Assembly (NCBI GenBank): GCA_018136815.1
Contig: CM030931.1
Span: 10,365,072 to 10,429,071, forward strand
From: Isochrysis galbana
Taxonomy: Eukaryota; Haptophyta; Isochrysidales; Isochrysidaceae
Direction: 5' to 3'
Length of the DNA stretch: 64,000 bases
Shown here: one piece after another, positions 1-9,869 of the stretch
Layout of the letters: the number at the start of each line of letters is the position of its first letter
Numbering within the stretch: the first letter of the stretch is position 1
The notes under the pieces: generated by a model
Database searches by the model: none
Seen by the model: the letters and a program-made list of their open reading frames with translations, nothing else
What the model was told of the DNA's origin: nothing
Translations under genes and position numbers: made by a program

Positions 1-111
1 TCGCATTCGCACACAGAGTGCCCCTTGAGAGGGAGCTCAAAAGGCCCAGTCTGTGGCATCACCATGGGAGGCAAGCGCGGCGAACTCCCGTCGACGGCTG
101 TAACTCTCTCT

Positions 112-320
112 CTCGCGCGCGCGCTCTCCCTCCTTTCTTTCCTCTGTCTCTTCCCCTTCCTTTCTCTCTCTCCCTCCGTCCCTCTCTCTCCCTCGCTCCC
201 TCTCTCGCTCCCTCTCTCGCGATCCTCTCCCCCCCCCCTCCCTCTCCCCCTCTCTCTTCCTTCCTCTCTCTTCCCGTGTTTCTCTCTCTCCCCCTACTCC
301 CCCTCTCAATCGAGGGAGAG
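112..320 (+). repeat. CT-rich (pyrimidine) low-complexity tract
   Basis: About 200 bases almost purely C and T on the + strand, in short CTCT and CCCT blocks. Similar tracts lie just upstream of several start codons in this window (about 6.06 kb, 16.7 kb, 21.4 kb, 27.0 kb), always pyrimidine-rich on the sense strand. No + strand gene was recognised directly downstream here, so the role is unknown. Open frames through it are serine/proline/leucine runs and are not credible proteins. Confidence 0.8.
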
Positions 321-687
321 TGGGCAGAGTGCCGTTGGCCGGCGTGGGCGTTACATAAAAGTTTAAAATCATACTCGACTAGATGAAGGCTAAATTACTA
401 AATTATTGGTCCTTTACCCTACTCTAGAGCAAATCCGAGCATCCGATTCCTAGATGGTAAACACAGTTTTACCGTGTTTGTACGGGGGCCAAAATAATCT
501 TCACAAAATTGCCGCTACTTGCACGGTTTGAGGCTGAGTGCACGTGGAACTCCCTACTACCTACTGCCCTCCCTTGCTTACCTATTACCTACCGACCACC
601 GAGAGCCCCTTAATCCCCCCCCCCCCCCCCCCCCCCCAGGCCCCAAGCTCCTGCAGGCGGAGTCACCTGGTGGGAGGGAGGGCCCCT
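321..687. other. Intergenic; solitary hAT-like terminus and poly-C run
   Basis: No credible gene. Near 452 is CCTAGATGGTAAACACAG, which resembles the left terminus of the small hAT-like family described at 688 and 31769, but no matching right end was found. A run of more than 20 C lies at about 618-638. Confidence 0.5.
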
Positions 688-917
688 CCTAGATGGGAAA
701 TAAGTATTTACCGTATTTGGCCAGAGGCAAAATACACATGTATTTGGCTGTATTTGAAGCGCGTCCTGGGTTGTAGTTGTAGGCCTCGAATGTCGAATGT
801 ATTTGTATTTGATAAATATAAATGCATTTGGCCTCATTTGGCATTTGGTCGTAGGCCAAATATATATGTATTTATTGGCTGTATTTGCAGGCCCCAACAC
901 CATAGTCCTCATCTAGG
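688..917. mobile_element. Small non-autonomous hAT-like element (MITE), 230 bp
   Basis: The left end reads CCTAGATGGGAAATA and the right end, reverse-complemented, reads CCTAGATGAGGACTAT, so the termini are imperfect inverted repeats. Exactly the same eight bases, GGGCCCCT, flank both sides (680-687 and 918-925). An 8-bp duplication is characteristic of the hAT superfamily. The interior carries repeated subterminal GTATTTGGC-type motifs on both strands and no coding capacity. It belongs to the same family as the element at 31769-32701. Confidence 0.85.
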
Positions 918-1453
918 GGGCCCCTCCCTAGGTCCTAGGTGGGACAAAATTTGATCCGCTTCCTTTCTCTACATCTACATCCCCTATACCCTCTCATCCG
1001 GCACTTCGCCAGCGATCGATGCCAACCTAGCTTCGGTCGGCGGTCGGACCCTTCCGTTGGCATGCCAACGGCCCAAGCAACGTCGGCGAGCCGTTGTGCA
1101 CACTGTACACTCCGTTGGCCCAGCTAGTTGACTCCGGTGCGTGCCCACGCCACATGCCAAAAAAATGACCCGTGCACACGGCGCCCCCACCCTTTTCAGA
1201 TCATAAAAGCCCCTTGATGCACGTGTGAATGCATGCGTCAACGGTGATGTGTACTTCATTCAAGCAGCAAGCAGCTTGCAGCGCGTGTGATATATATTAA
1301 TATATGCATGCAATGCAATCCGCACGAGAAGCAATAGCAATAGTTTCAATAGTGGGCAGCAATAAGCAGCGGCAGTGGTAAGAATATGCAGCAACCGCCG
1401 CCGCCGGCGACAGTAGCAATCGCAGCAGCAACAACAGTGAATTTGTTCCTTGC
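918..1453. other. Intergenic, no gene recognised
   Basis: Contains short CAG/GCA-rich microsatellite-like sequence at about 1320-1440, just 3' of the SPO11 stop codon. No credible coding sequence or element was recognised. Confidence 0.4.
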
Positions 1454-2940
1454 TCATAAAGCAAGGTAACGCATAACTTTGTCGCGAAGAAAAGTGCTCA
1501 AAAAGTTGGCTCCGAGGGTATGCACAGCTTCAAGTTCAAGCTTCCGTTCTTGCGCACGCATAGCTGCAACTTCAGCACGTAGGAAATCATCCGCTGCGAC
1601 GACCTAGGGGGTGCCATGTGCATCGACATAAGAAAAGGTCAACATACAAGGCGCACGCCCCTTGTGTGCTTCTCGTACATGCTTGTGGGAGGGCAATGGA
1701 AACATGCCTGCTTGCGCATGAGGCCGTCCAGTATTGATCGATCGCGGTGACTGAAAGGCTGAAAGTGGATTTGCGAAAGTATAGGTCGAGATGGCGGCTG
1801 AGGTGGGCACGGACGAGCCTCGAGGTGTAGGATGTCAGACGTGTGCAAGCCCATCCAGACAAGTTCAGGACAGCAATAGCCGTCAAGCGCGAAATGAACC
1901 TAGTTTTTCCACAGGGTTGACCGGCAAGCGTAAACACGTCACGTTTGAGCACGAAAGTTGGTCGGCCTTCGAGTATAAACCAGTCCGACAAGACCAAGGC
2001 GGGCAGCTGGCAGCTGATCTGTCTGCCGGAAAGGCCTCAAGGTGGTAGATGTGCGCAGAAAGGGGTTTGGGGCAAGCACATACACTCACCGATCCAAACT
2101 TGTAGTTTAGCATGAGAGCGATGCCATGTGGATTATAGTCAGTCAGTGCAAAGCAAGGAATATCGAGCACCTGTGAAGCCATTCGATGAGTTCGGTAATC
2201 AATGGCGGAGTGGTCATCGAAGTGTGCACTGCGGCACACAATGGCATCAAAATTTTTTGGGGCACAAGGCGCACCTGCACCACATGTTGCACCAAGGCAC
2301 GTGCAGCAAGACAAGGAAAACCGCACGAGGTGATGAGGACGCAGGGCATGACCTGGATGAAGCCGTCTTGCACGAGCCGAAAGAATACGGTGTCCTTTTC
2401 GACGACGATGACGCACCGCGCTCGACTCTCCAAAAAACGCAATGCCAAACATTCTTCGGGATCGCCTGGTATAGCATGGACTGCTCTGTCCAAGATCTGG
2501 GGCCCTTCCGGTTTCACTAAAGTCAAAGCCCCTGCCATGGAGCCACGCGCAGAAGCTATCACGCCGAGAGCCTCGCGTGGGCAAGCGAAGCCACTCCAGG
2601 CGCTGATGACCGTGCACACCTCAACGATTCGTTCATAGACTTGTGTAGCTGTCTCGAAGATGCCTAGAGGTTTCAGATGGTACCATAGCTCACGCTGGCT
2701 GATTTTCTTGCCTGAAGCGAGGCTCGAGTGAAGAGCTGCCATCACTACCCAGAGCTGTGCGAGTCGCACGGGGTGCTGAGCAGCCCTACAGCTCGTGAAG
2801 GCCGGTGGCTCGTGCTCCGACAGCGAGGAGCGAATGAGCATGGTCAGGTCGACTGCCTGCGGGTCTCTCCGGCTGAGGGCGTGGACAGCGTCGGTGGTGA
2901 TCTCCTCGATGGCGCGCAGCGTCTGCGCCCTCGTCATCAT
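1454..2940 (-). CDS. SPO11: SPO11-like meiotic DNA topoisomerase VI A subunit (4 exons)
   Basis: SPO11 makes the programmed double-strand breaks that start meiotic recombination, through a covalent tyrosine-DNA link. Predicted exons are 2940-2275, 2170-2090, 1899-1657 and 1603-1454, giving 379 residues, normal for the family. All joins keep frame and use GT-AG introns of 104, 190 and 53 bp. Landmarks: QRELWYHL with the candidate catalytic tyrosine Y87; Toprim glutamate in VIVVEKDTVF (E181); ITSCGFPCLAARALV; the metal motif TDYNPHG (D-x-N-P rather than D-x-D-P, a variant I recall from plant SPO11-1); YKFGS; WMGLHTSDI; and a C-terminal helix ending FLRDKVMRYLAL. The exon 1/2 and 2/3 joins restore the family order exactly. 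The last join is the least certain. It is divergent from the gene at 3270. Its presence implies a sexual cycle, past or present. Confidence 0.88.
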
Positions 2941-3269
2941 CGTCTGCGCCTCTTCCCTCGGCCAGCTGGCTCCGCTCGCTCGCTCCGTGCCCTCTCTTTC
3001 TCCTCTTCCGGATCCCTCCGGCCATTCTTCTCTCCGCGCGGGAAAACACCCGAGAGTAAGAAGTATACCTCTGCTTTATTCATAAGTATCCAGGCGGGCG
3101 GGGGGCGGGGGGGGGGGGGGGGCGGGGGGGGGGTTCACTGGGTCACTGCGACTCACGAGAAGTCCGATCGACGGAACCCTCTGTGAATGAAGTGGGCGAC
3201 GTCCGTCATCGCGCAGACAGGGCGGCGCCTCTTGAGCTCAGCCGCCATCCCCTCCCACTCTCGTGTGAG
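2941..3269. promoter_or_regulatory. Divergent intergenic region with long G-rich run
   Basis: About 330 bp separate two divergent start codons, so this is a likely bidirectional promoter. It contains a G-rich run at about 3090-3134 (more than 35 G interrupted by a few C) able to form quadruplex or triplex DNA. No TATA box is obvious. Confidence 0.45.
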
Positions 3270-3917
3270 ATGGCGGGCGATGTGGTCGTCGCCGCGCCAG
3301 CGGACACACCAGAATACGCGCGTAGTGTACTCGATGCACTACGCCGGCGAAACGCGAGAGTCGAGCCAGCGGCGCGCATCACGCACATGTGCCAGGGTTT
3401 GCTTGCCGCCAATGCGGAGCTGAGGAAAGAAGTCCTGCGCCAGCAGAAACGGGCGGATCTTGCTGGCAAAGAGAAGCATGAGATGTCGGCTGACCTCGAG
3501 CTACTGCGTCAAAACGAAGCCAACCTTGGCGTTTCGCGCGCCCATATCGAGTCGTTGCAGGAGCAGCTGGAACTCGCGAAGTCGCAAGCTGAGCGTGCGA
3601 GCCGCGAGGCAGCTGTGGCTAAAGCAACCTCTGATGTATCTGTGGAGACTTCGGAGCAATTGGCCTCGCGGTTGTCGTCATTAAGCGAGGAGTTACTTGG
3701 GGCACGTGCTGAGACTGCCGCTCAGCTTGATCGTGCCAATAAGGCTGAGGAGCGCGCACAGGCTCTACTCTTGGAGAATGGCCGCCTCCTTGAAAAGATG
3801 ACACAAGCCATGGAGGCCCATGCGCGGCTGATGGCTGCGGAGGTTGAGTCACATGAAGCTGCGAGATTACAGGCCGAGAGTAAGGGTAACAGTGCCGATG
3901 GTCCAACTGGTCCATGA
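3270..3917 (+). CDS. Coiled-coil protein, possibly ATG16-like
   Basis: A 215-residue protein starting MAGDVVVAAP; this methionine was preferred because the upstream in-frame sequence is compositionally unlike it. After about 30 residues it is nearly all predicted coiled coil, with acidic/basic heptads up to residue 195. The stretch around LLLENGRLLEKMTQAMEAH, preceded by regular leucine and glutamate spacing, resembles the C-terminal coiled coil of ATG16, which scaffolds the ATG12-ATG5 conjugate in autophagy. That likeness is a pattern impression only; any coiled-coil protein could mimic it, and no WD40 domain follows. Single exon as far as visible. Confidence 0.55.
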   Translation: MAGDVVVAAPADTPEYARSVLDALRRRNARVEPAARITHMCQGLLAANAELRKEVLRQQKRADLAGKEKHEMSADLELLRQNEANLGVSRAHIESLQEQLELAKSQAERASREAAVAKATSDVSVETSEQLASRLSSLSEELLGARAETAAQLDRANKAEERAQALLLENGRLLEKMTQAMEAHARLMAAEVESHEAARLQAESKGNSADGPTGP

Positions 3918-4115
3918 ACTGCTGTTATTATTCCAAGCAAGACTTTTGCCCTTGCCTCCCCAAATTTTATTTGAAATATTGGTGCGATCGGTGAGCATCC
4001 CGCCCAAATTTGGAACCTTTTGATTGAGGGTTCCGCACATCGGCAGACAATCAAGCTTTCACGCATTGCGCGCTTGCAGCTACGCACATTGATTGTCTAT
4101 CTTTCATTCCTTTGT

Positions 4116-4247
4116 AGGCGAGAAGCGTTCATTTGCTCCGCCCCCCCTTTTACACGGTCCACTGGCAACCAATGCCTTGCTCGCAGCCGCTCAACGAGAG
4201 TAACCTCCGCCCCACGTATACACACAGGTAATGAACGCTTCTCGCCT
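4116..4247. mobile_element. Short element with perfect 18-bp inverted termini
   Basis: AGGCGAGAAGCGTTCATT at 4116-4133 is the exact reverse complement of the 18 bases at 4230-4247. The 132-bp unit has no coding capacity. No clear target duplication was found. Closely related GAACGCTTCTCGCC-type words recur in the tandem arrays at 9.4-9.85 kb and 40.1-40.26 kb, so it may be a decayed MITE of the same family. Confidence 0.5.
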
Positions 4248-4869
4248 GTCTTCGATTTAGGGAGGACTAAGGAAAGTGTGGAGAAAAGTACAGTAGGGGG
4301 GCGAGAATCCTCAAAAAGGGGGGCGTTGAGGCATGAGTAAGATAGAATCTTTTACATGCCATTCCATCTGACCCTCACTCCCGCCGACTGCGCACCCCTT
4401 TCCCTTTCTAACATTAGCCCCCCCCCCCCCGCGCGAGAGCCAATCTGACAATCTGACATGATTTGAATAAGAAAGGGGGCCTGTGTTTTGTGCTGGTGCC
4501 TGCCCCGTCTCCTGTATGCTGTGCGTGGCTAGCGAGAGGGGTGGTGTCGAGGGAGGGAGGGGGGAGAGAACTTTTATTTTCATGTTTACGTGAAAGACCG
4601 GAACAACGTGTAGCGATGGCGATGACGACCATCGCTGTTTGCTGTTTGGCTGCCTGCTTGCCAGCCAGAGGACAGCGCGGCCGCCACAGCCAATTCTGGC
4701 GATGCCCACAAGCGAGAAAGTTGCGCGTGCAGATGGTGGTTGGTGGGTGGGTAAGTTCTCTTGAGTAGCTCACCTCCCTCCCCCCCCCACTTCTCAGTGT
4801 TATTATCAACCCAATTGCTACCAAAAATAGCATGTGGTTGCACTTTGTTGTCCAATCACGCGCGGCAAT
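4248..4869. other. Intergenic, no gene recognised
   Basis: Contains short poly-C and GGGA stretches (about 4420-4431 and 4545-4566) but no credible coding region on either strand. It lies between two 3' gene ends. Confidence 0.4.
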
Positions 4870-5916
4870 TTATCTATGCTGGCCTATCGTGGAGTCAGCC
4901 ATCCCTTCTCTCGCTAGCCCATCTTCTCGTGATGGGATGTGGACATTAGCAAGAAGGCCGCAACATGCTCGACCCCAATCAACCCGTGCCCGCTCTTCGA
5001 GTACTTCAGCCATGGGACTCAACGACTCCTCGGGAGCTGCTAGAGCTTTCTGTGCGTATGTATCATCATGGGCACGCACAGCTGTATTTATTGTCTCATG
5101 CGAGGGGATCGCAACTGTCTCACCTGGCCCACACGTCTCACTAGAGTCCGTTGCCATCTTACCAAGAAGTTGTGCTCTTGAGTGACGATTCTTTGACTGG
5201 TGTTCCATAGACCGCGTAGAGACCTGCCAGTGAGCTATAAGCGATGCAAGGAGCGCGGGCGCACGTTCTTTCTTCATATGTGGCACCCCCAGAAGCTGGT
5301 TCATGGGCTCTGGTGCTGCTCGAGGTAGTTCACGTAGCATCGCGTCTCGGGCAATTCCAAGCAATTCAGCGCATCGAAAATCTGAGACCTCGCCGTCCAC
5401 GGCGAGCTTCAGGAGAAGCGGACCAAATTGAAGTCCCATGAATGGCGGCGGAGAGGACAGAGCGCATATGACCGTCTTAGATTCGCACATCAAAGCATCG
5501 CTAGCACACTCTGGCCCAGCTGCAGCTCGCCAGATGTCTATGTTGTCACTCAACCGGCAAATGTGCCGGTGGCAAATATGACAGAGGAGCTTGCCCTCAC
5601 CGCCATAGAAGCAACCTAGCAATCTATTGACAGACTCATCCCGCCGTCTTTTCGCGCCCACCGCGGCGTTGTACCTCAGCAACGCGAGCCGAAGTCGCGT
5701 CTGAGTACTTGAGCCGAGGAGCGGTGAGGCAAAGTGCAGCTGCCTCTCAGCGCCGCCAAGCCTATTGACGCAGAACATGGTGCAAACGCCACGGAATATC
5801 TCGCGGCAGCCTTCGGGCCAGCACGCGCCGTCGTCCTCAAGCGGGGTGAGCCACGGCTGGGCCCGCAGAAACCCAAGTCTGCAGAGGGTGTGTGCACCGC
5901 CGCCGGTTGAGGCCAT
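4870..5916 (-). CDS. Hypothetical protein, 348 residues
   Basis: Not recognised. The start MASTGGGAHTLCRLGF was chosen over a methionine 13 codons upstream because the upstream residues are proline/arginine-rich leader-like sequence. The N-terminal half is Cys/Trp-containing and compact, with a CHICHRHICR cluster (about residues 111-120) that could hold a metal, followed by LLLKLAVDGEVSDFRCAELL, which looks like globular helix. The C-terminal third is polar and probably disordered. No signal peptide or membrane segment is evident. It is divergent from the gene at 6313, about 400 bp apart, and likely shares its promoter region. Confidence 0.55.
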   Translation of the reverse strand: MASTGGGAHTLCRLGFLRAQPWLTPLEDDGACWPEGCREIFRGVCTMFCVNRLGGAERQLHFASPLLGSSTQTRLRLALLRYNAAVGAKRRRDESVNRLLGCFYGGEGKLLCHICHRHICRLSDNIDIWRAAAGPECASDALMCESKTVICALSSPPPFMGLQFGPLLLKLAVDGEVSDFRCAELLGIARDAMLRELPRAAPEPMNQLLGVPHMKKERAPALLASLIAHWQVSTRSMEHQSKNRHSRAQLLGKMATDSSETCGPGETVAIPSHETINTAVRAHDDTYAQKALAAPEESLSPMAEVLEERARVDWGRACCGLLANVHIPSREDGLAREGMADSTIGQHR

Positions 5917-6312
5917 CGCCCCAAGCGGAGGGCGGGCGGGAGGCCACAAGAACAAAAAGGGGTGTTTTATTCTTCTACTAAGACGAATCTACTTGTGAGA
6001 GGGGACGAGCAACGCTCCCCCCCCACTTTTTTTTTCTGGTTGTTGTTTTCTTGTTATCGTTTACTCGTTTACTCTCTCCCTCCGTCGTCTCCCTCCTCAT
6101 CAGAAGTCTGTTTCACACTCTTGCTCTCTTCATCCTCTCCTGTTCCTCCGTACACACCGACCGTGTGCCACACTCGCTCTGCTCCCCTCTCCCCGGAGCC
6201 CCTCTCGTCTTTGCAACTACCAGGGCTCTCAGCCCGGCGGAGCTGCAAAGGTGCAGCCGCGCCTTCTTTTGGTGCGCCTCATCGTACTACATCGAACATC
6301 CACACGGCGAGC

Positions 6313-8073
6313 ATGTCCTCCATGGCATCTCAAACAAGTGGCCGCCATCACAAGATGTTCTCAGACCCCACGACGCCAGGCATCACTTGGTCCAACCTGG
6401 TCTGTAGCGTACCGGACTCAGTAGATGCCACGATACAAGGAGATCGAGCCTCGCCAGATGTGATCATGTTGCCTCATGCCCCAACTAGCACTCCATGGCA
6501 GTCCCCGTCTCCACCAGGCTCACCTATGCGCCATAGACGGTCACCTCGATCGGCGTCTCGATTTCGTGCCATACCTGTCAATCAGTCGCCCAGGCCAGCT
6601 TCACGGATGTCATCTAGGCCGGTGTCTCCATCGATAACCACTCCTCGTCCTACATCCGCGATTTGCCCCCGGGGTCCATCCTCGTCTCTTGTAGGGGCTC
6701 AAGCAAGTGTGGGTGATCTCAGCGCAAGCTTGAATGGCTCCTGCGAGCTTACCTCTCATCGCGATGTGGCTGCACACACGCATCGTGGGTCATGGTATTG
6801 GCACGTGAATGATTCAGCCACTGGGCACCTCCGGATCGCGATGCAAAATCGCCGCGGGTTTGGAACGGCGCCGCCAAAGCCATCTCAAGAGCGACGCATC
6901 GGAGACCTATGCAAAGCTGGCCTCATCACAGCGGACTCTGAACAATCACTTCCAAGCAAGACGTTCCCGCAGCAAAATGCTTTTGAACGGGGTGACAGCC
7001 AATCGCGAGGGGCTGGGACAGCGACAACTTATCAAGGTGGCTCTCAGACTGGCTCTCCATCTGAGCCCTTGGCGGTCTCCACGCCTAGGGCAGCGTTGCC
7101 AACCCCTCTCCGTTCCAACGGGTTGGCAAGCCCTTCCTCACCATCCCGGCTAAGTTGGGCAGATGCCGCGGACGATGGGTTTACGGAGATGGCCGAAGTA
7201 CTACGCCGGCGTTCGACTATTGCGAACCAGCTCAAGCTTGTCTTCGAGCGAGCATCGAATGCAGATTGCATGAATATGGCTCACGCGGGGAAACTTCGGT
7301 GGGTCAACCGATACGCTACTGCGTATCGGGATGGCGCGTTCTCCAACAGCTTTTACATCCTGCTTGAAGGGCTCGTGATGATCCAGGGCAGGGGCGAGAA
7401 TAGGCAGATACGGCCGAATGACCCGCCTGCTATTTTTGGCCTCACTGATGCTTGCATCGGCGTATCGCGCACTGAATCCGCCATCGCAATGCGGCCTTCT
7501 CTGTTGTGTTGTTTCACGTTGTCGAGTACTTTCCCGAGCGGCCCGCGGCAGAGTGCGTTGGCGATTGTTCACCAGACCTTCTTGGATTTCGTTCTCGGAC
7601 GCCTAGAGACGTGTCCTCTCTTTGATGCATCCGAATTCGATTATGGGCGTCGCGAGGAGCAGCTTAGAGGACTAGCGGAGTTGCTGCGCCCCAACATCTT
7701 CATGTCATCGGGCATTCGCTTGCTTGAGCGCGGGTCAGTCTCTGAATCTTGCTTCTTGGTTGCAGCTGGGGAGGTGAAAGTGACGATGGAGACGGGTGAA
7801 ACCGAGATCCTACGGGCGAGCGCCAGCATTTCACCATTCGTCGGCGAGGAACTCCTGCTCCGCCGAGCACCTTCGAGCACGACCGTTGTTATCTCATCTT
7901 CACCAACGCTTGTTTTGGAACTAGCTGAGCGCCATTTTTCCAAGCTGTCGTGGTTGCGTGAGCGCGCGAGGCGCCGCAAGTCGGAAAGCGATGGCAATGC
8001 CCATGGAAGGCGGCGTACCTCTTTCTGGCGTGATGAGGGTGAGCGGGCTCGCACTCCCACTCCTTTTGACTAG
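6313..8073 (+). CDS. Cyclic-nucleotide-binding-like (cNMP fold) protein
   Basis: A 586-residue protein starting MSSMASQTSGRHHKMF; the open frame continues upstream through CT-rich leader sequence that is unlikely to be translated. The first 290 residues are Ser/Pro-rich and disordered. From about residue 295 two repeats resemble the cNMP beta barrel. The first has FSNSFYILLEGLVMIQGRGE. The second has LLERGSVSESCFLVAAGEVK followed by a glycine-rich FVGEELLLRRAPSSTTVV segment, matching the order of a phosphate-binding cassette. The canonical R in that cassette is not clearly preserved, so nucleotide binding is doubtful. It could be a divergent PKA-regulatory-like or CNB-scaffold protein. No kinase, channel or helix-turn-helix part is visible. 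Confidence 0.6.
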   Translation: MSSMASQTSGRHHKMFSDPTTPGITWSNLVCSVPDSVDATIQGDRASPDVIMLPHAPTSTPWQSPSPPGSPMRHRRSPRSASRFRAIPVNQSPRPASRMSSRPVSPSITTPRPTSAICPRGPSSSLVGAQASVGDLSASLNGSCELTSHRDVAAHTHRGSWYWHVNDSATGHLRIAMQNRRGFGTAPPKPSQERRIGDLCKAGLITADSEQSLPSKTFPQQNAFERGDSQSRGAGTATTYQGGSQTGSPSEPLAVSTPRAALPTPLRSNGLASPSSPSRLSWADAADDGFTEMAEVLRRRSTIANQLKLVFERASNADCMNMAHAGKLRWVNRYATAYRDGAFSNSFYILLEGLVMIQGRGENRQIRPNDPPAIFGLTDACIGVSRTESAIAMRPSLLCCFTLSSTFPSGPRQSALAIVHQTFLDFVLGRLETCPLFDASEFDYGRREEQLRGLAELLRPNIFMSSGIRLLERGSVSESCFLVAAGEVKVTMETGETEILRASASISPFVGEELLLRRAPSSTTVVISSSPTLVLELAERHFSKLSWLRERARRRKSESDGNAHGRRRTSFWRDEGERARTPTPFD

Positions 8074-8485
8074 TTCGACAGAGCCACCCCCATGTTCATC
8101 TCACGTATCTACGCTTTTTTACTCCGAAACGCGGCATAGTCTCGGATCTCGCCCTGGAGCCAACCTGAAGCTTATACCGATCTTTAATTAATGTGTTTGG
8201 TGCGATGGGAACACGCTTTGTAATTCGCAATGAAAATTTCGGGTCGCGGAAGCGTTCCCTCATGGTTCATGGCGTGCATATCTCGGTACTTCGTGCCTGA
8301 GAGGGAGAAGAGGCCTCTAGTCACAAATACCAATATACCAATACCGGTTGCATGTTTGGGATTGAAACACTTTGATGTCGTGGGTGGGATGAACATTGAT
8401 CACCGAGGTGCACATTATCTGATGAGCTCCGCCGCTGCTTCTTGTTGCTCCCGCTTTAACAATTTAAGGGGAACAACCTATGAGT

Positions 8486-8680
8486 AAAAAATTTTGCTAA
8501 TATTCTGCCGCCGCGCGCGCGACCCTGCAAGTCTGATCTACAGCCGCGCCCGCATCCCTTACCACCCCTCCACCTGCCTTGCGGCTCGTCCCCCCATGCT
8601 CTACTTAGGGGCTCGATGCTTGGGGCTTCCGGTGACAGGCGGCGTGAACCGATCCCCGATGGTCTAGTCCTTCATTCACT
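8486..8680 (-). mobile_element. LINE fragment, 3' UTR only
   Basis: About 195 bp match the 3' UTR of the LINE at 55409-58935, including GCGCGCGCGACC, CCTTGCGGCTCGTCCC and ACTTAGGGGCTC blocks. On the minus strand it ends in GAATATTAG followed by an oligo(T)-rich tract (A-rich at 8488-8495 on the + strand). It is 5' truncated. No exact target duplication was found. Confidence 0.75.
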
Positions 8681-9097
8681 CCCTCCTGCGCCATGTTGTA
8701 TTCCTACTTCCTGCCCATTTGAAGGTTGTAGGCATGAATATTCGTGTAAGGTACGCGCTCACAATTACAATTGAACAGTTCCCCGTGTTGGCACTGACGC
8801 ACAAGACAGATTCGGATTCCTCATGGTCTCAAGTCCAGGTTTGCAGATTTTGGTCTCGAAATTTGCGATTCTTCGAATTTTGTTTTTGCTATTACTATAA
8901 TTATTGGCTCGTTTAAGGTAATAAACCGGCATGACTTCGACTTCTCGTTCTGCAGTCACCCTGCGAGACTCTCTCTCTCTCTCTCTCCGTCCTCCTCTCC
9001 TCGGCCGACGGCAGGAAGATTCGTCCAAAACATTCTCCGGTCCCAGGATATTCGATATTCCGTGGAGACAGACGAGACTTCAAGTTTCGACAGGTTT
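8681..9097. other. Intergenic, AT-richer, no gene recognised
   Basis: AT-richer than the surroundings at 8700-8930, with a short CT microsatellite at about 8968-8990. No credible gene. Confidence 0.4.
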
Positions 9098-9358
9098 TTA
9101 TATCATCTTCACGTCCCTAATACACTGATTCCCTGGGGGTGAATCTGATCTTTCTGCAAGAAACCTAATAGATTTGATACTATTGATAATGTTGTCGATC
9201 TCAGTATCATTACCAACTTTAATTTTTTCTTGTGCAATTAATAATTCAATTAACCTCTCGATGATAAGAGATAGCTTACTGATGCAAAGTGCCAGATTCT
9301 CAGTAGATCCGCCGTTTCCGTGTAGCATTTTTCGCGCAAGTTCTTCGTGAGGAGTCAT
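9098..9358 (-). CDS. Small AT-rich ORF, 86 residues, hypothetical
   Basis: Not recognised. It starts MTPHEELARKMLHGNG and has a normal amino-acid composition with a probable helical core ISKLSLIIERLIELLIAQEK, followed by a polar, Ile/Asn-rich second helix. The DNA is strikingly AT-rich and uses A/T-ending codons, unlike every other coding region here. That suggests recent transfer (virus, organelle or bacterial donor) or a remnant of a foreign element. An upstream in-frame methionine adds 25 low-quality residues and was not used. It is flanked by LINE debris and by the tandem repeats at 9425. Confidence 0.4.
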   Translation of the reverse strand: MTPHEELARKMLHGNGGSTENLALCISKLSLIIERLIELLIAQEKIKVGNDTEIDNIINSIKSIRFLAERSDSPPGNQCIRDVKMI

Positions 9359-9424
9359 TTTAGTATGTATATGAAAAAAATATTCGACCCCCCTTGGGTC
9401 TGACGCAGGCTGATGGCGAAGGGG

Positions 9425-9850
9425 CGGCGACATTGCGGTGGGGGTGATGGCGATTGAACGCTGTTTCTATGCTGTGGGTGATGGTGATTGAGCGCTTCTC
9501 GCCTGAGCGAATCAAGGGCGTCAAGTAACTTTCGCGACAGTTGGACGTGAGGGGCCGTCCGCATAGCGTTTTTGTATGTAACTAACGTTGGTGTGATTAC
9601 AGTGGGAGAAAAATGACGTGTGGGTTGGATAGCTACCTTCATGATCCCCACGATCTTCCGCGATTGAACGCTTTTCCATGTGTAGGCTGATGGTGATTGA
9701 ACGCTTTTCCATGTGTAGGCTGATGGTGATTGAACGCTTTTCCATGCGGTGGGGGTGATGGCGATTGAACGCGTTCCACGTGTAGGCTGATGGTGATTGA
9801 ACGCTTTTCTTTGATGTGGGTGATGGTGATTGAGCGCTTCTCGCCTGAGG
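9425..9850. repeat. Imperfect tandem repeat array (unit about 30-45 bp)
   Basis: Repeated units built on GATTGAACGCTTTTCC followed by TGTGTAGGCTGATGGT. At least five units are clustered at 9655-9850 and two more at 9425-9510, separated by about 140 bp of unrelated sequence. The unit end GAGCGCTTCTCGCCTGA matches the termini of the element at 4116-4247. Minus-strand frames through it (FNHHQPTHGK repeats) are an artefact of the repeat. Confidence 0.8.
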
Positions 9851-9869
9851 AAGCAGGCATGCAGCCACG

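Noticed and set aside
1883-2617. Minus-strand 244-residue frame as a separate gene
   Set aside because: Only its TDYNPHGIALMLNYKFGS part is meaningful, and that is exon 2 of SPO11; the rest is exon 1 in the wrong frame or intron.
3183-3269. Upstream in-frame methionine for the coiled-coil gene
   Set aside because: The extra residues are Arg/Pro-rich and unlike the rest, and the downstream MAGDVVV start fits better.
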